This document shows, one piece after another, positions 15,689-22,216 of a stretch of DNA of 26,803 nt; the stretch's first letter is position 1; each line of letters starts with the position of its first letter. The DNA is from Patescibacteria group bacterium UBA2772 (GTDB lineage Bacteria; Patescibacteriota; Minisyncoccia; Moranbacterales; DUUL01): assembly GCA_002352545.1 (NCBI GenBank), contig DEIO01000029.1, forward strand, positions 1 through 26,803, given 5' to 3'. The translations under genes and the position numbers were made by a program. The notes beneath the pieces were generated by a model. The model worked only from the letters and a program-made list of their open reading frames with translations. It was not told the origin of the DNA and ran no database searches.

Positions 15689-15880
15689 GTGGTGATTAAA
15701 TCACAGATCGATTATATCTACACCGAAGGCAAACAATTTGCTTGGAGGACATATTTTGTGAATTCTTCTGCAGAATTCGTTGAAATAGACTATCGCGTTG
15801 CCTATGAAGGAAGTGGGCAAATGCATCAAATTGATGCTAGAGACGCTTTGGAAAAGTATCTTCTCCAAACCCGTATTTAA
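15689..15880 (+). CDS. Small hypothetical protein, 63 aa
   Basis: Starts at GTG, 6 bases after the previous stop, so translation is probably coupled to the 465-aa gene. The soluble product (IDYIYTEGKQFAWRTYFV... EIDYRVAYEGSG...) has a beta-like pattern and no motif I know. A very strong terminator 20 bases downstream marks the end of the two-gene unit. A weak ribosome site makes the exact start uncertain; the frame itself is plausible. Confidence 0.6.
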   Translation: MVIKSQIDYIYTEGKQFAWRTYFVNSSAEFVEIDYRVAYEGSGQMHQIDARDALEKYLLQTRI

Positions 15881-15900
15881 ATTATTTTTTGTGTTTAGAA

Positions 15901-15935
15901 ACCTGACTGTTGGAAATTCAACGGTCAGGTTTTTT
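15901..15935 (+). terminator. Strong intrinsic terminator
   Basis: ACCTGACTGTTG (15901-15912) pairs with CAACGGTCAGGT (15919-15930), followed by a run of T. Confidence 0.92.
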
Positions 15936-16010
15936 ATTTTTTCTTTGGTGTATTTCTAAATAATTCAGAGATTTTGCTTGTGATTTTCCAAAAAGCGAAA
16001 AAAGAAACTA

Positions 16011-16039
16011 TTAACAGATTTGAAATTTTGTAGTATAAT
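16011..16039 (+). promoter_or_regulatory. sigma-70 promoter with no protein gene behind it
   Basis: TTAACA (16011-16016), 17-bp spacer, TATAAT (16034-16039). It points into a region with no credible ORF that ends in a terminator hairpin. Confidence 0.65.
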
Positions 16040-16045
16040 GTTTCC

Positions 16046-16157
16046 GTGAAGTGTTTGAAAACAAACATAAACAAAAAAGAGATGTGCTAGATTCCCGATA
16101 GAGAGGAAGATGCGCAGAACCATAAAACCCGCTCATTAGAAGCGGGTTTTATGGCAT
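16046..16157 (+). ncRNA. Candidate small RNA of about 110 nt
   Basis: Bounded by the promoter at 16011-16039 and a 14-bp perfect hairpin, CCATAAAACCCGCT / AGCGGGTTTTATGG (16120-16154), with the T-rich part inside the stem. Near the 5' end TGTTTG and CAAACA form a small stem. The only frames are ATG-TGC-TAG and an 8-codon frame (MRRTIKPAH) whose stop lies in the hairpin loop, so a leader-peptide role is also possible. No match to a known RNA family was recognised. Confidence 0.45.
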
Positions 16158-16174
16158 ATGGATCTATTCAATTG

Positions 16175-16218
16175 AAAATAGACTAATCTATAGAATACTC
16201 TATAGATTAGTCTATTTT
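16175..16218. repeat. Perfect 20-bp inverted repeat with 4-base loop
   Basis: AAAATAGACTAATCTATAGA (16175-16194), loop ATAC, then its exact complement (16199-16218). The T run in the right arm gives it some terminator character on both strands. Such length and perfection is unusual for an intergenic terminator here. Confidence 0.8.
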
Positions 16219-16273
16219 TCTAAAGACAATGAAAAAATCAAACAATTTGCAAGTGAGTGGGAAGAAAAAACAC

Positions 16274-16333
16274 AAAAAAAGCACCTGACGAATCAATGTG
16301 ATTTGTCAGGTGGGTTTTGGTCTCTTTGAGATT
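16274..16333 (-). ncRNA. Candidate very small RNA (minus strand), about 60 nt
   Basis: Promoter 16367-16340 (TTGACA, 16 bp, extended -10 TGCTAAAGT) followed by a predicted start near 16333. A TCTC-AAA-GAGA mini-stem comes next, then a canonical terminator: CACCTGACAAATCA / TGATTCGTCAGGTG and seven T (16312-16274). No ORF fits in it. It may be a true sRNA or a terminator with a spurious promoter. Confidence 0.35.
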
Positions 16334-16339
16334 AGCTAT

Positions 16340-16367
16340 ACTTTAGCATACTCAAAAATATTGTCAA
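16340..16367 (-). promoter_or_regulatory. Promoter (minus strand) next to a TTGTCAA/TTGACAA inverted repeat
   Basis: TTGACA (16367-16362), 16-bp spacer, TAAAGT (16345-16340) with an upstream TG. The 13 bases TATGCTAAAGTAT around it also occur in the IS promoter region at 26632-26644. TTGTCAA (16361-16367) and TTGACAA (16374-16380) form an operator-like repeat. Confidence 0.45.
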
Positions 16368-16419
16368 GTGTTTTTGACAATCAATTGAAAGATTCCCTGT
16401 TTTTGATTTTTAGATAAAT

Positions 16420-16457
16420 GAAAAAAGCCTCGTAACTGATGTTTTTTATGAGGCTTT
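16420..16457 (-). terminator. Intrinsic terminator (minus strand)
   Basis: AAAGCCTC (16424-16431) pairs with GAGGCTTT (16450-16457); on the minus strand a T run follows. It serves the 70-aa gene ending at 16541. Confidence 0.75.
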
Positions 16458-16540
16458 CTTTGGATTTTGTTAATCTTTGTTTGATAAATAAAAGAAGTTT
16501 AGCAAGGTCTTTTACGAACATGGTATATCTTGTAATGAAG

Positions 16541-16753
16541 CTAATCAGTCCTACCAGGAAAAAAAAGAACTATTTCAAAGCTAATATCATTAGCCATTAT
16601 TGCTTTGCCATCCTTTAGGACTGTTAGGACTAAGAGTCCAGATCCTGCTAATAGGAGGAGTGTTCCCTTGAATACGCTTTTGCTAATTACCGTTGCCTGT
16701 GATTCGTTTCTTTTCGCAGTCTCTATTTTCTGATTAAATGTTCCTGTTTTCAC
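16541..16753 (-). CDS. Small membrane protein, 70 aa
   Basis: GTG start backed by an AAAGGAG ribosome site 8 bases upstream. A polar N-terminus of about 26 residues precedes a strong membrane helix (SVFKGTLLLLAGSGLLVLTVL, near 26-46); a second weaker hydrophobic stretch (FEIVLFFPG) lies at the end. Its own promoter (16830-16802) and terminator make it monocistronic, separate from the surface-protein cluster upstream. Family and function unknown. Confidence 0.65.
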   Translation of the reverse strand: MKTGTFNQKIETAKRNESQATVISKSVFKGTLLLLAGSGLLVLTVLKDGKAIMANDISFEIVLFFPGRTD

Positions 16754-16801
16754 TGTTTTCTCCTTTCAAAATGTGAGATACTGTTATTGAAATATTATTC
16801 A

Positions 16802-16830
16802 GTAATAATACATATAATTGGTTTTGTCAA
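16802..16830 (-). promoter_or_regulatory. sigma-70 promoter (minus strand)
   Basis: TTGACA (16830-16825), 17-bp spacer, TATTAC (16807-16802), directly after the terminator of the upstream operon. Confidence 0.6.
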
Positions 16831-16842
16831 GAAATGGAGTGA

Positions 16843-16873
16843 CAAAAACCATTGGATTAGCCAATAGTTTTTG
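16843..16873 (-). terminator. Terminator of the surface-protein cluster
   Basis: CAAAAACCATTGG / CCAATAGTTTTTG with loop ATTAG is symmetric enough to work on both strands. It lies 23 bases beyond the stop of the 318-aa gene. Confidence 0.75.
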
Positions 16874-16895
16874 TATTTGAAAATTGATTGATAAG

Positions 16896-17852
16896 TTATT
16901 TTTTTGTTTTTGGATAAAGGAAGGGAAGTCCAAGATGAATCACAACTCCAATTGCAATTGCCGAAAATGGAACCCATCGGAGTAGATGGCAAGTTTCCAA
17001 AAGATACCAAGCGATAAGAAGTATCGCTACTGCCAGCACATCAAATTTCCAACCATAACTATCTTCTTTTATTCTCTTGAAGGTGTTTGCTCCTAGCACG
17101 AGTGCAAGAATCACCAGTGCGATTATCCATGGTTGTTTTTCTGTGTTTTTGCAATCTGTTGATGCGCCTTCAACTTTTCCATCATTTTCAGCTTCAGCAC
17201 CTTTGTCTAGCATTGTTGGAGTCTTGTCTCCAAGCACTTCAGTGTCAGCTTCTGCTTGAGTCAAATCTTCTGCTGGAACAATTCGGTCTTGGTTTGTCAA
17301 AATGGTTGTGATTGTTTGGGAAGGATTAATAATTGCTTTGATTGTGAAATCAATGTCAAAGTTTGTTGAAAGTCCTTGAAATTCATTTCCAGCGTCTTCG
17401 TCGAACTTGATTTTGATTGTGTATCTCTTGCCAGCATCTTTACTTAGTCTGTCGAGGAAAAGGTCTTCCTCATCTGCACTGTTAAGAGTGAATCTGTCAT
17501 TTGAGCCACCAATTCGCACACTTTTATTGGAACCTAGTCTTGTGACATATAGTTTCAGTTTTTTGGATAGTTTTTCTTCTGCATCTCCTCCTTCGTGAAC
17601 ATCAAGCATGAAATATAGATCCGTCTCATATGTTTCGCTTTTATTCTTGACGTAGATTGTTTTTGAAGATGACCAACCAGGATAGATGTTGTCTGCTTTG
17701 AATAATTCGTTTCCTTGTAAATGTTCGCCGTCTGAATCATTCAGTTTCACGCTAATCTTGTCCTCAGCTCTGGCAGAGGAAGCGAAAAATGCCTGTGAAA
17801 TGACAAATGCAATTGCGACTAAGGATGTTATTTTTGGGAGATACTTTTTCAT
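16896..17852 (-). CDS. Camelysin/TasA-like exported protein with C-terminal membrane anchor, 318 aa
   Basis: Signal peptide at 1-29 (basic MKKYLPK, hydrophobic core, ASSARA end). An extracellular beta-rich domain covers about 30-185, with the pattern ADNIYPGWSSSKTIYVKN near 53-70 that is typical of TasA/camelysin-like domains (YPG...kiY.kN). A linker rich in Glu/Asp/Thr (195-235) leads to two or three membrane helices (about 242-258, 270-288, 294-312). It could anchor surface fibres. It lies 12 bases after the lamin-tail protein gene and is surely cotranscribed; the operon terminator follows. The fold assignment rests on pattern only. No lesion is seen, unlike the two other TasA-like genes here. 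Confidence 0.75.
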   Translation of the reverse strand: MKKYLPKITSLVAIAFVISQAFFASSARAEDKISVKLNDSDGEHLQGNELFKADNIYPGWSSSKTIYVKNKSETYETDLYFMLDVHEGGDAEEKLSKKLKLYVTRLGSNKSVRIGGSNDRFTLNSADEEDLFLDRLSKDAGKRYTIKIKFDEDAGNEFQGLSTNFDIDFTIKAIINPSQTITTILTNQDRIVPAEDLTQAEADTEVLGDKTPTMLDKGAEAENDGKVEGASTDCKNTEKQPWIIALVILALVLGANTFKRIKEDSYGWKFDVLAVAILLIAWYLLETCHLLRWVPFSAIAIGVVIHLGLPFLYPKTKK

Positions 17853-17864
17853 TTTTGACTAAAA

Positions 17865-19679
17865 TTATTCTTTAGGTGTTTCATCTTTGGCAGGAGCAGT
17901 TTCTTCTTCTTCATTTTCTTTTGCTTTTTCTTTTTTCTTTCCATCTTCTTCGTCCTCATCTTCCTCATCATCCTCCTCTTTTCCATCCTCGTCCTCATCT
18001 TTTTCCCCTTTTAGGTCGTCCTTTTTTGCAGGTTCTTTGTTTGGAACCACTTTTTCTATTGGTGTTTCATCTTCTTTTGGCTGGTCTTTAGGATCGGGTG
18101 TTGGCGTGAATGGGGGAGACGACAAGAGCAAAAAGCTTGGTGCTGGATCTTCCCCTTCTTCTCCTTGTTCTTGTTGCGTTGTTTCTTCTTCGTCTTCTCC
18201 GTTTTCCTCTTCATCTCCATCTTCGTTTCCGTCACTGTCGTCTCTAGCGTCTCCACTTTCGTCCTGAGAAGGGTCGAGCCAACCAGTTCCTGGTGAATCT
18301 GGAACAAATATTGAACCTCTTGAGTTTGTTGCTTCTCCGTCAGATTCATTTTCGTTATTTTTGGTTGGAATTGCTTCTTCCCAAGAACTCTCACCGTCTG
18401 AGATTCTTTGATAACTCTTGCCCTCGGTTGAGCTGTCAAATGACTTTGAGTCAACTTCGGCGTCAAGCTCGTCAAAAAGATTGATTGTGTCACCCGAATC
18501 ATCAAGGTCAAAGTTTGGAATATCAATTACAAGATAATCTTCTGGTTCAATTTCACTACCAACAGGCAGTGTGTGTTTTTCTGAGCTATCGTCTTGAATG
18601 TACCAACCACTGATATCAAAAGTCTTATCAGAAGATTTGTTGTATAACTCGACAAATTCGTCGTTGCCACTTTCTGGATTTGGCAAGAATTCATTGATTA
18701 CCACATTGTCGCTTGCTTTGTCTGTTTCTGCTGATGGTGTTGTTGCAAATGTTGTGATTCCATTTCCAAACATCACAGTGATTTCGTCACTATCTTTGTT
18801 TCCTTCTTGGTCTTCTGCAAGAAGCTTAACTTCATATTCTCCGTCATTGACAGTTGTTGTGTCGAAAAGTGCAATGATTGCATCTGAGATTGAACTTTGA
18901 TTATTTTTTTTATTTGAAGCGAAGACTGTATTTCCACTTGCTTCCTTTCTCACTTCAACCCAATATTCTATTGGGCTCTCATCTGTGATATCCCCAACAA
19001 CAATCAATGGTCCAGTGACAAAATCTCCTTCGGTTGGAGAAGTGATGTTGACTACTGGATCAGTTGTGTCTCCTGTTGAAGAGTTTGAAACTTCAACTGT
19101 GACCGAAGTATACGCTGTGTTTGTTGCTGCATCAGTTGCACTGAAAGTCACTGCATATTGTCCGTTTGGAACGTTTGTTGTATCCCAATCAAAGACTGGA
19201 TAGTCCACGAAAGATGTTTGAGCTATTTTCTCGCCTGAATTTTCAGAATCAATCCCACTTATGCTCAAAACAGAGATGATATATTTTGTTGGGCTGTCGT
19301 CTTTCAAGGAACCTCTGATTTCATATTCTCCTGAAAGAGTTGCGTTTGCGCTGAGATTGTCAAAAGAAACTTCAGGAGCTTTTTGGTCAAGGTTGAAGTT
19401 TCCACATGGTTCTGAGATCTCACTTTCATTTCCATTTACATCAACGGAAATCACAGTGTAATAGTATGGAGAACTTCCTGGTGTCATGTTTCCATTATAG
19501 AAACTTTTTGAGGCATCAATCTTTTTGTGTTTTGGATTGCTTCTTGTTCCAAACCAATAATAGTCAATATCGCTAGCAGGTGAGTTTTTCCAGTCAATTC
19601 TGATATGTGTGTCATTTGTATATCCTGTGCAAGTCAGTTTATTTTCGTCTTCATTGTTGTGTCCACGGAAAATTGTCAT
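17865..19679 (-). CDS. Surface protein with Ig-like and lamin-tail domains (intact 604-codon part of a broken gene)
   Basis: This open frame is the C-terminal part of a larger protein whose start (to 20425) is disrupted. Approximate order: FN3/Ig-like segment 1-98; two Ig-like beta domains, 99-200 (KAPEVSF...) and 201-305 (TDPVVNITSPTEGDF...); a lamin-tail domain 320-440 (NVVINEFLPNPESGNDEFVE, then SGWYIQD and SYQRISDG); a strongly acidic low-complexity tail 460-604 with a hydrophobic-proline break (PSFLLLSSPPFTPTPDP) that resembles a short sorting or anchor segment. The ATG at 19679 has no ribosome site and lies inside the domain run. The frame stays open upstream to a TAG at 19784-19782, so this ATG is probably not the original start. 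Lamin-tail domains in bacteria occur on secreted or surface proteins. Confidence 0.75.
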   Translation of the reverse strand: MTIFRGHNNEDENKLTCTGYTNDTHIRIDWKNSPASDIDYYWFGTRSNPKHKKIDASKSFYNGNMTPGSSPYYYTVISVDVNGNESEISEPCGNFNLDQKAPEVSFDNLSANATLSGEYEIRGSLKDDSPTKYIISVLSISGIDSENSGEKIAQTSFVDYPVFDWDTTNVPNGQYAVTFSATDAATNTAYTSVTVEVSNSSTGDTTDPVVNITSPTEGDFVTGPLIVVGDITDESPIEYWVEVRKEASGNTVFASNKKNNQSSISDAIIALFDTTTVNDGEYEVKLLAEDQEGNKDSDEITVMFGNGITTFATTPSAETDKASDNVVINEFLPNPESGNDEFVELYNKSSDKTFDISGWYIQDDSSEKHTLPVGSEIEPEDYLVIDIPNFDLDDSGDTINLFDELDAEVDSKSFDSSTEGKSYQRISDGESSWEEAIPTKNNENESDGEATNSRGSIFVPDSPGTGWLDPSQDESGDARDDSDGNEDGDEEENGEDEEETTQQEQGEEGEDPAPSFLLLSSPPFTPTPDPKDQPKEDETPIEKVVPNKEPAKKDDLKGEKDEDEDGKEEDDEEDEDEEDGKKKEKAKENEEEETAPAKDETPKE

Positions 19680-20425
19680 TTGACTGATTTTCTCAGGTGC
19701 TGTCCAGTTACTGGTCGCAATTACGCTTGAAAGTGAAGCTGAATCTGAGAAACCAGTGTCGCTATCAGTTTTGTTTGTTTGCTAAGCTTCAAAGTCGAAA
19801 TCAAAAGCACAGCTTTTTTTTGAAACTCTGCGTCTGTGTCAGAAGGCAAGTCAACTTGGAAATAGAGCCAATGTTCGTCTTCGTCATAGAATCTATTATC
19901 AAAATGTTCATGTTCGTTTGGAATTTGAAGTTCATCAAGGTTCGGCGTGATGTCGTTCATGTTAAAATTGGACAAACTCCTATTGTAGAGTGGTTTCATT
20001 GTGTGATTTTGGTGATATGAAAGATATTCCGGTGCCTTGGTGTGATAGAAGTTATAGTAGACCCTAATCTCCAGTTGAGCAAAAAGGTCAGCGTCACAAG
20101 AATTTTCTTTTGTCACCTTTGCTTCATATCTAAATGGAAGTGAACCACGTATACATCACGAGCCACAAATTCTCAAGGTGCTAGACTGGTTGCCCTTGAG
20201 ACATCATGGGAGAAGTTTGATGCTCCTTCAACTCCCATTTTAAATGTCCAAGCTCCAACAGATATTGCTGAAACTTCAGAATCTGAAAAAATAACTATTT
20301 ATTTCTTGAACCGAAACAAGTGCAAAAACCAAACTGGCACAAAAAGTCATGCGAAAAAGTCGCTTGGTTTTGCCTAGCAGAGGTTTCTTGTCTTTGTGTA
20401 AAAAGTGAAAACTATTTTTTTTCAT
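19680..20425 (-). pseudogene. Broken N-terminal part of the large TasA-like surface protein
   Basis: The original start is ATG 20425 (MKKNSFHFLHKDKKPLLGK), overlapping the signal-peptidase gene by 14 bases. It has a signal peptide (RMTFCASLVFALVSVQ) and the SipW-substrate style INSYFSDSEVSAISVGAWTF. The frame is then broken by a shift at an A6 run (20286-20291), a TGA at 20175-20173, a second shift near 20140-20160, a third at an A8/T8 run (19814-19821), and a TAG at 19784-19782 (FDFDFEA stop QTNKTDSD). Between the lesions the TasA-like sequence is well kept (GSLPFRYEAKVTKENSCDAD, QLEIRVYYNFYHTKAPEYLS, DEHWLYFQVDLPSDTD). Five lesions make it a pseudogene unless the assembly is faulty. Confidence 0.75.
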
Positions 20426-21086
20426 TGCTTTCCTTAGGTTTTATATGACTTGCGATATTGTATTCAATTGATGTTATGAAATATTCGTTCTTTTCTGGCA
20501 TTTCCTTCTCAGTTTTGTTTCTCCTTTTTCTCTCCTTTGGTTTTTTGATCTTCTTTTTCTTCAATTTGTGCTCTTTTAGTTTTCCCTTTACTTCTTTCTT
20601 GATGTTTTGCATCTCTTCATATATCAAAATCGTTGCTGGAATCACAACCAAGAGAATGAAACCGTGTGTGGTTTTCATGAAACTGATTGGATATCCCAGA
20701 AAGGGAATTGAATAGAAAGCTTTTCCAACAATGTCTTCTTTTGAAAATGTCTCAGAATCTGCATCTTCATTTGCATCACCTTTTGTGCGAAGACGAACCT
20801 CACCGTTTTTCTCTTCCTCTTCAACCAATCGATGGGTGACTGTGACTTTTGAAGAAGGTCCAGCTTTTCTGGTGATGATATCTCCAATTTCATAGGTGGG
20901 AACTTCTTTTGTCAAAATCACAGAACCAGTTGAAATCACAGGTTCCATGGAACCAGATTGCACAGTGAAAATCTTAAAATTGTTTTTAAGAGGCATAATA
21001 GACAACACAAAAACCACTCCTAAGGAAAGAATTCCTAGGAAAACAATTGCTTTTATGAATTTATAGAGCCAACTCAATACTTTCAT
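20412..21086 (-). CDS. sipW: Signal peptidase I, SipW/archaeal-type
   Basis: Membrane protease that removes signal peptides from exported proteins. 224 residues: N-terminal membrane helix (about 11-32), catalytic Ser46 in QSGSMEP, His85 in VTVTHRL in place of the general-base Lys of ordinary bacterial enzymes, and Asp residues in RTKGDANEDAD (100-110). The Ser-His layout marks the ER/archaeal branch that includes SipW. A second membrane helix (about 142-158, GFILLVVIPATILIYEE) is followed by a Lys/Arg-rich cytosolic tail (160-224), much longer than usual. It sits directly before the TasA-like genes, as SipW does in Bacillus, and so is likely their dedicated peptidase. The symbol is by analogy. 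Confidence 0.9.
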   Translation of the reverse strand: MKVLSWLYKFIKAIVFLGILSLGVVFVLSIMPLKNNFKIFTVQSGSMEPVISTGSVILTKEVPTYEIGDIITRKAGPSSKVTVTHRLVEEEEKNGEVRLRTKGDANEDADSETFSKEDIVGKAFYSIPFLGYPISFMKTTHGFILLVVIPATILIYEEMQNIKKEVKGKLKEHKLKKKKIKKPKERKRRNKTEKEMPEKNEYFITSIEYNIASHIKPKESNEKK

Positions 21087-21109
21087 TTCAATCTCTTATT
21101 AATCTCTTA

Positions 21110-21169
21110 CTAATTTTATAATTTCCAATTTTATAATTTTTAAATAAATCTTAAAAACTAATTTTCAAA
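21110..21169. repeat. Left inverted-repeat flank of the four-helix-bundle cassette
   Basis: AT-rich block (core AATTTTTAAATAAATCTTAA) that recurs at 26386-26446 with only a few changes. It is imperfectly complementary to the right flank at 21530-21588, so the two flanks could form a long stem around the ORF. Confidence 0.65.
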
Positions 21170-21529
21170 TCATCTCCCCAAATCATTTTTGGAACATTTT
21201 TTTGAGATTGTTGCGAAGATTAATGTTAGTTCATGAGCTTCTTGCCAGAGTTTTCTGCGAATCTCCTTTTTTTCTGGTGTAGCCTTGGAAATCATTCTGA
21301 GCCAATGTTTTGTTTCATTTGCCTCTTTTTGTGAAATCCTAATCTTGTGCTTGAAATCTTTTTTGGAACTAGCTTGATTTGCTTCCATGTAGTTATTACC
21401 AATATTTGTTCCAGACCGTATAATTTGTCCTATGAGTGGTGTGGTGATTGTATTTCTTTTGATTCCTTTGCAGAAATCAATTATTAGCTCATCAAACCTA
21501 CCAACTCTTTCTTCCAAATTATATTGCAT
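21170..21529 (-). CDS. Four-helix-bundle protein (23S rRNA intervening-sequence protein family)
   Basis: 119 residues with the recognisable family pattern: an N-terminal RFDELIIDFCKGIKR helix; the conserved second helix IGQIIRSGTNIGNNYMEANQ near 31-50 (usual form: QL.RSa.SI..NIaEg); DFKHKIRISQKEANETKHWL near 58-77; and a last helix ELTLIFATISKK. Members are known from insertions in 23S rRNA genes and as free genes; related bAvd proteins assist diversity-generating retroelements. The biochemical role is unknown. Here it lies inside a minus-strand surface-protein cluster between AT-rich inverted flanks, and no reverse transcriptase is near. No ribosome site is visible before ATG. Stop codon TGA. 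Confidence 0.88.
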   Translation of the reverse strand: MQYNLEERVGRFDELIIDFCKGIKRNTITTPLIGQIIRSGTNIGNNYMEANQASSKKDFKHKIRISQKEANETKHWLRMISKATPEKKEIRRKLWQEAHELTLIFATISKKCSKNDLGR

Positions 21530-21588
21530 GTTTTTGGTTTAAAAATTTGAGTTTCTTGTTTATTTCAAAAATTAAAAATTAAAAATTC
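21530..21588. repeat. Right inverted-repeat flank of the four-helix-bundle cassette
   Basis: Starts exactly beside the ATG. Its core TTTATTTCAAAAATTAAAAA recurs at 26461-26516. It is the imperfect complement of the left flank. Confidence 0.65.
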
Positions 21589-21609
21589 TCTTCTTCTCTC
21601 CTTGTTCTA

Positions 21610-21637
21610 CTCACCCCGTTTAGAAAAGCTGGGTGAG
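21610..21637. other. CTCACCC/GGGTGAG hairpin
   Basis: A 7-bp GC-rich stem with a 14-base A-rich loop, just after the small TasA-like gene. No T run follows on the minus strand, so it is not a clear terminator. Confidence 0.4.
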
Positions 21638-21652
21638 AAAAGATTGGAAAAA

Positions 21653-22216
21653 TTAATCCCACTCAGGAAAATCGTCTTCTACCATTTGTTTCCAATTATC
21701 ACTTTGATAATCTGTTATATCAAAGTTAGCTGTGTAAGTTTGTCCTTGATAGACATCTTCAGTGTATATATCAAGAGCAATAATAGCTTTTAGCTTTAAA
21801 GTTTGTCCTGTAACAATAACTGGAGTTTCAAAGTTAATAGGATCATCAAGATCATATGTATTCTAATCAGATCCGTCCCAAATGTATAGTTCAGCAAGTT
21901 TAATAAGGTTTCCCCATACAGTTCCACTTCCTGACCACACTCCTTTATAATCAAAGTCTACTAAGGCAACATCTAGTGTTCCATCGTTTTTAATATTCAA
22001 TTTAAGCTCTTCAGTATCTCTAGGAGCCATGGCATTAATATTAAGTGGTGTAGCAGTGGTACCATTAGGATTTTTTAAGGTAATGTTTACTGTACCAGCA
22101 GTTATTTCATTGCCATTAACATGTTCTGTTTCTTGGAAATACGCAAATGTAGCTCCTCCAGCCATTGCTCCAAACACAAGGATTGCAGCAAGACTTTTTG
22201 GAATTATTTTTATAAT
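21653..22216 (-). pseudogene. Small TasA/camelysin-like exported protein, disabled by TAG and a lost ATG
   Basis: Read through, this frame encodes 187 residues: signal peptide (IKIIPKSLAAILVFGAMAGG), the SipW-substrate motif ATFAYFQETEHVNGNEITAG, a beta-rich TasA-like domain (TVNITLKNPNG, MAPRDTEELKLNIKNDGTLD), and a C-terminal part ending EDDFPEWD at a TAA (21655-21653). Two single-base problems are seen. Codon 1, placed after an AGGAGAGGG ribosome site at 22230-22222, is ATT rather than ATG. An in-frame TAG at 21865-21863 cuts the protein after WDGSD, although 69 further codons stay open and well formed. An internal ATG at 22177 would lack most of the signal peptide. The lesions look recent. 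AUU initiation plus amber read-through would restore a full protein, but nothing shows this happens. Confidence 0.7.

Noticed and set aside
16175..16218. CRISPR or tandem-repeat array
   Set aside because: It is a single inverted repeat with no periodic direct repeats.
17876..18267. Ser/Phe/Leu-rich plus-strand frames
   Set aside because: They are antisense to the acidic Glu/Asp tail of the lamin-tail protein; the composition follows from that.
19680..20425. UGA read as glycine (Gracilibacteria/Absconditabacteria code) to explain broken frames
   Set aside because: Conserved glycines in AtpA, AtpD and MurG are all GGN, TGA ends several genes properly, and TAG and frameshifts would remain unexplained.
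21170..21529. Diversity-generating retroelement accessory gene (bAvd)
   Set aside because: No reverse transcriptase or template repeat is visible in the window; only the fold family matches.
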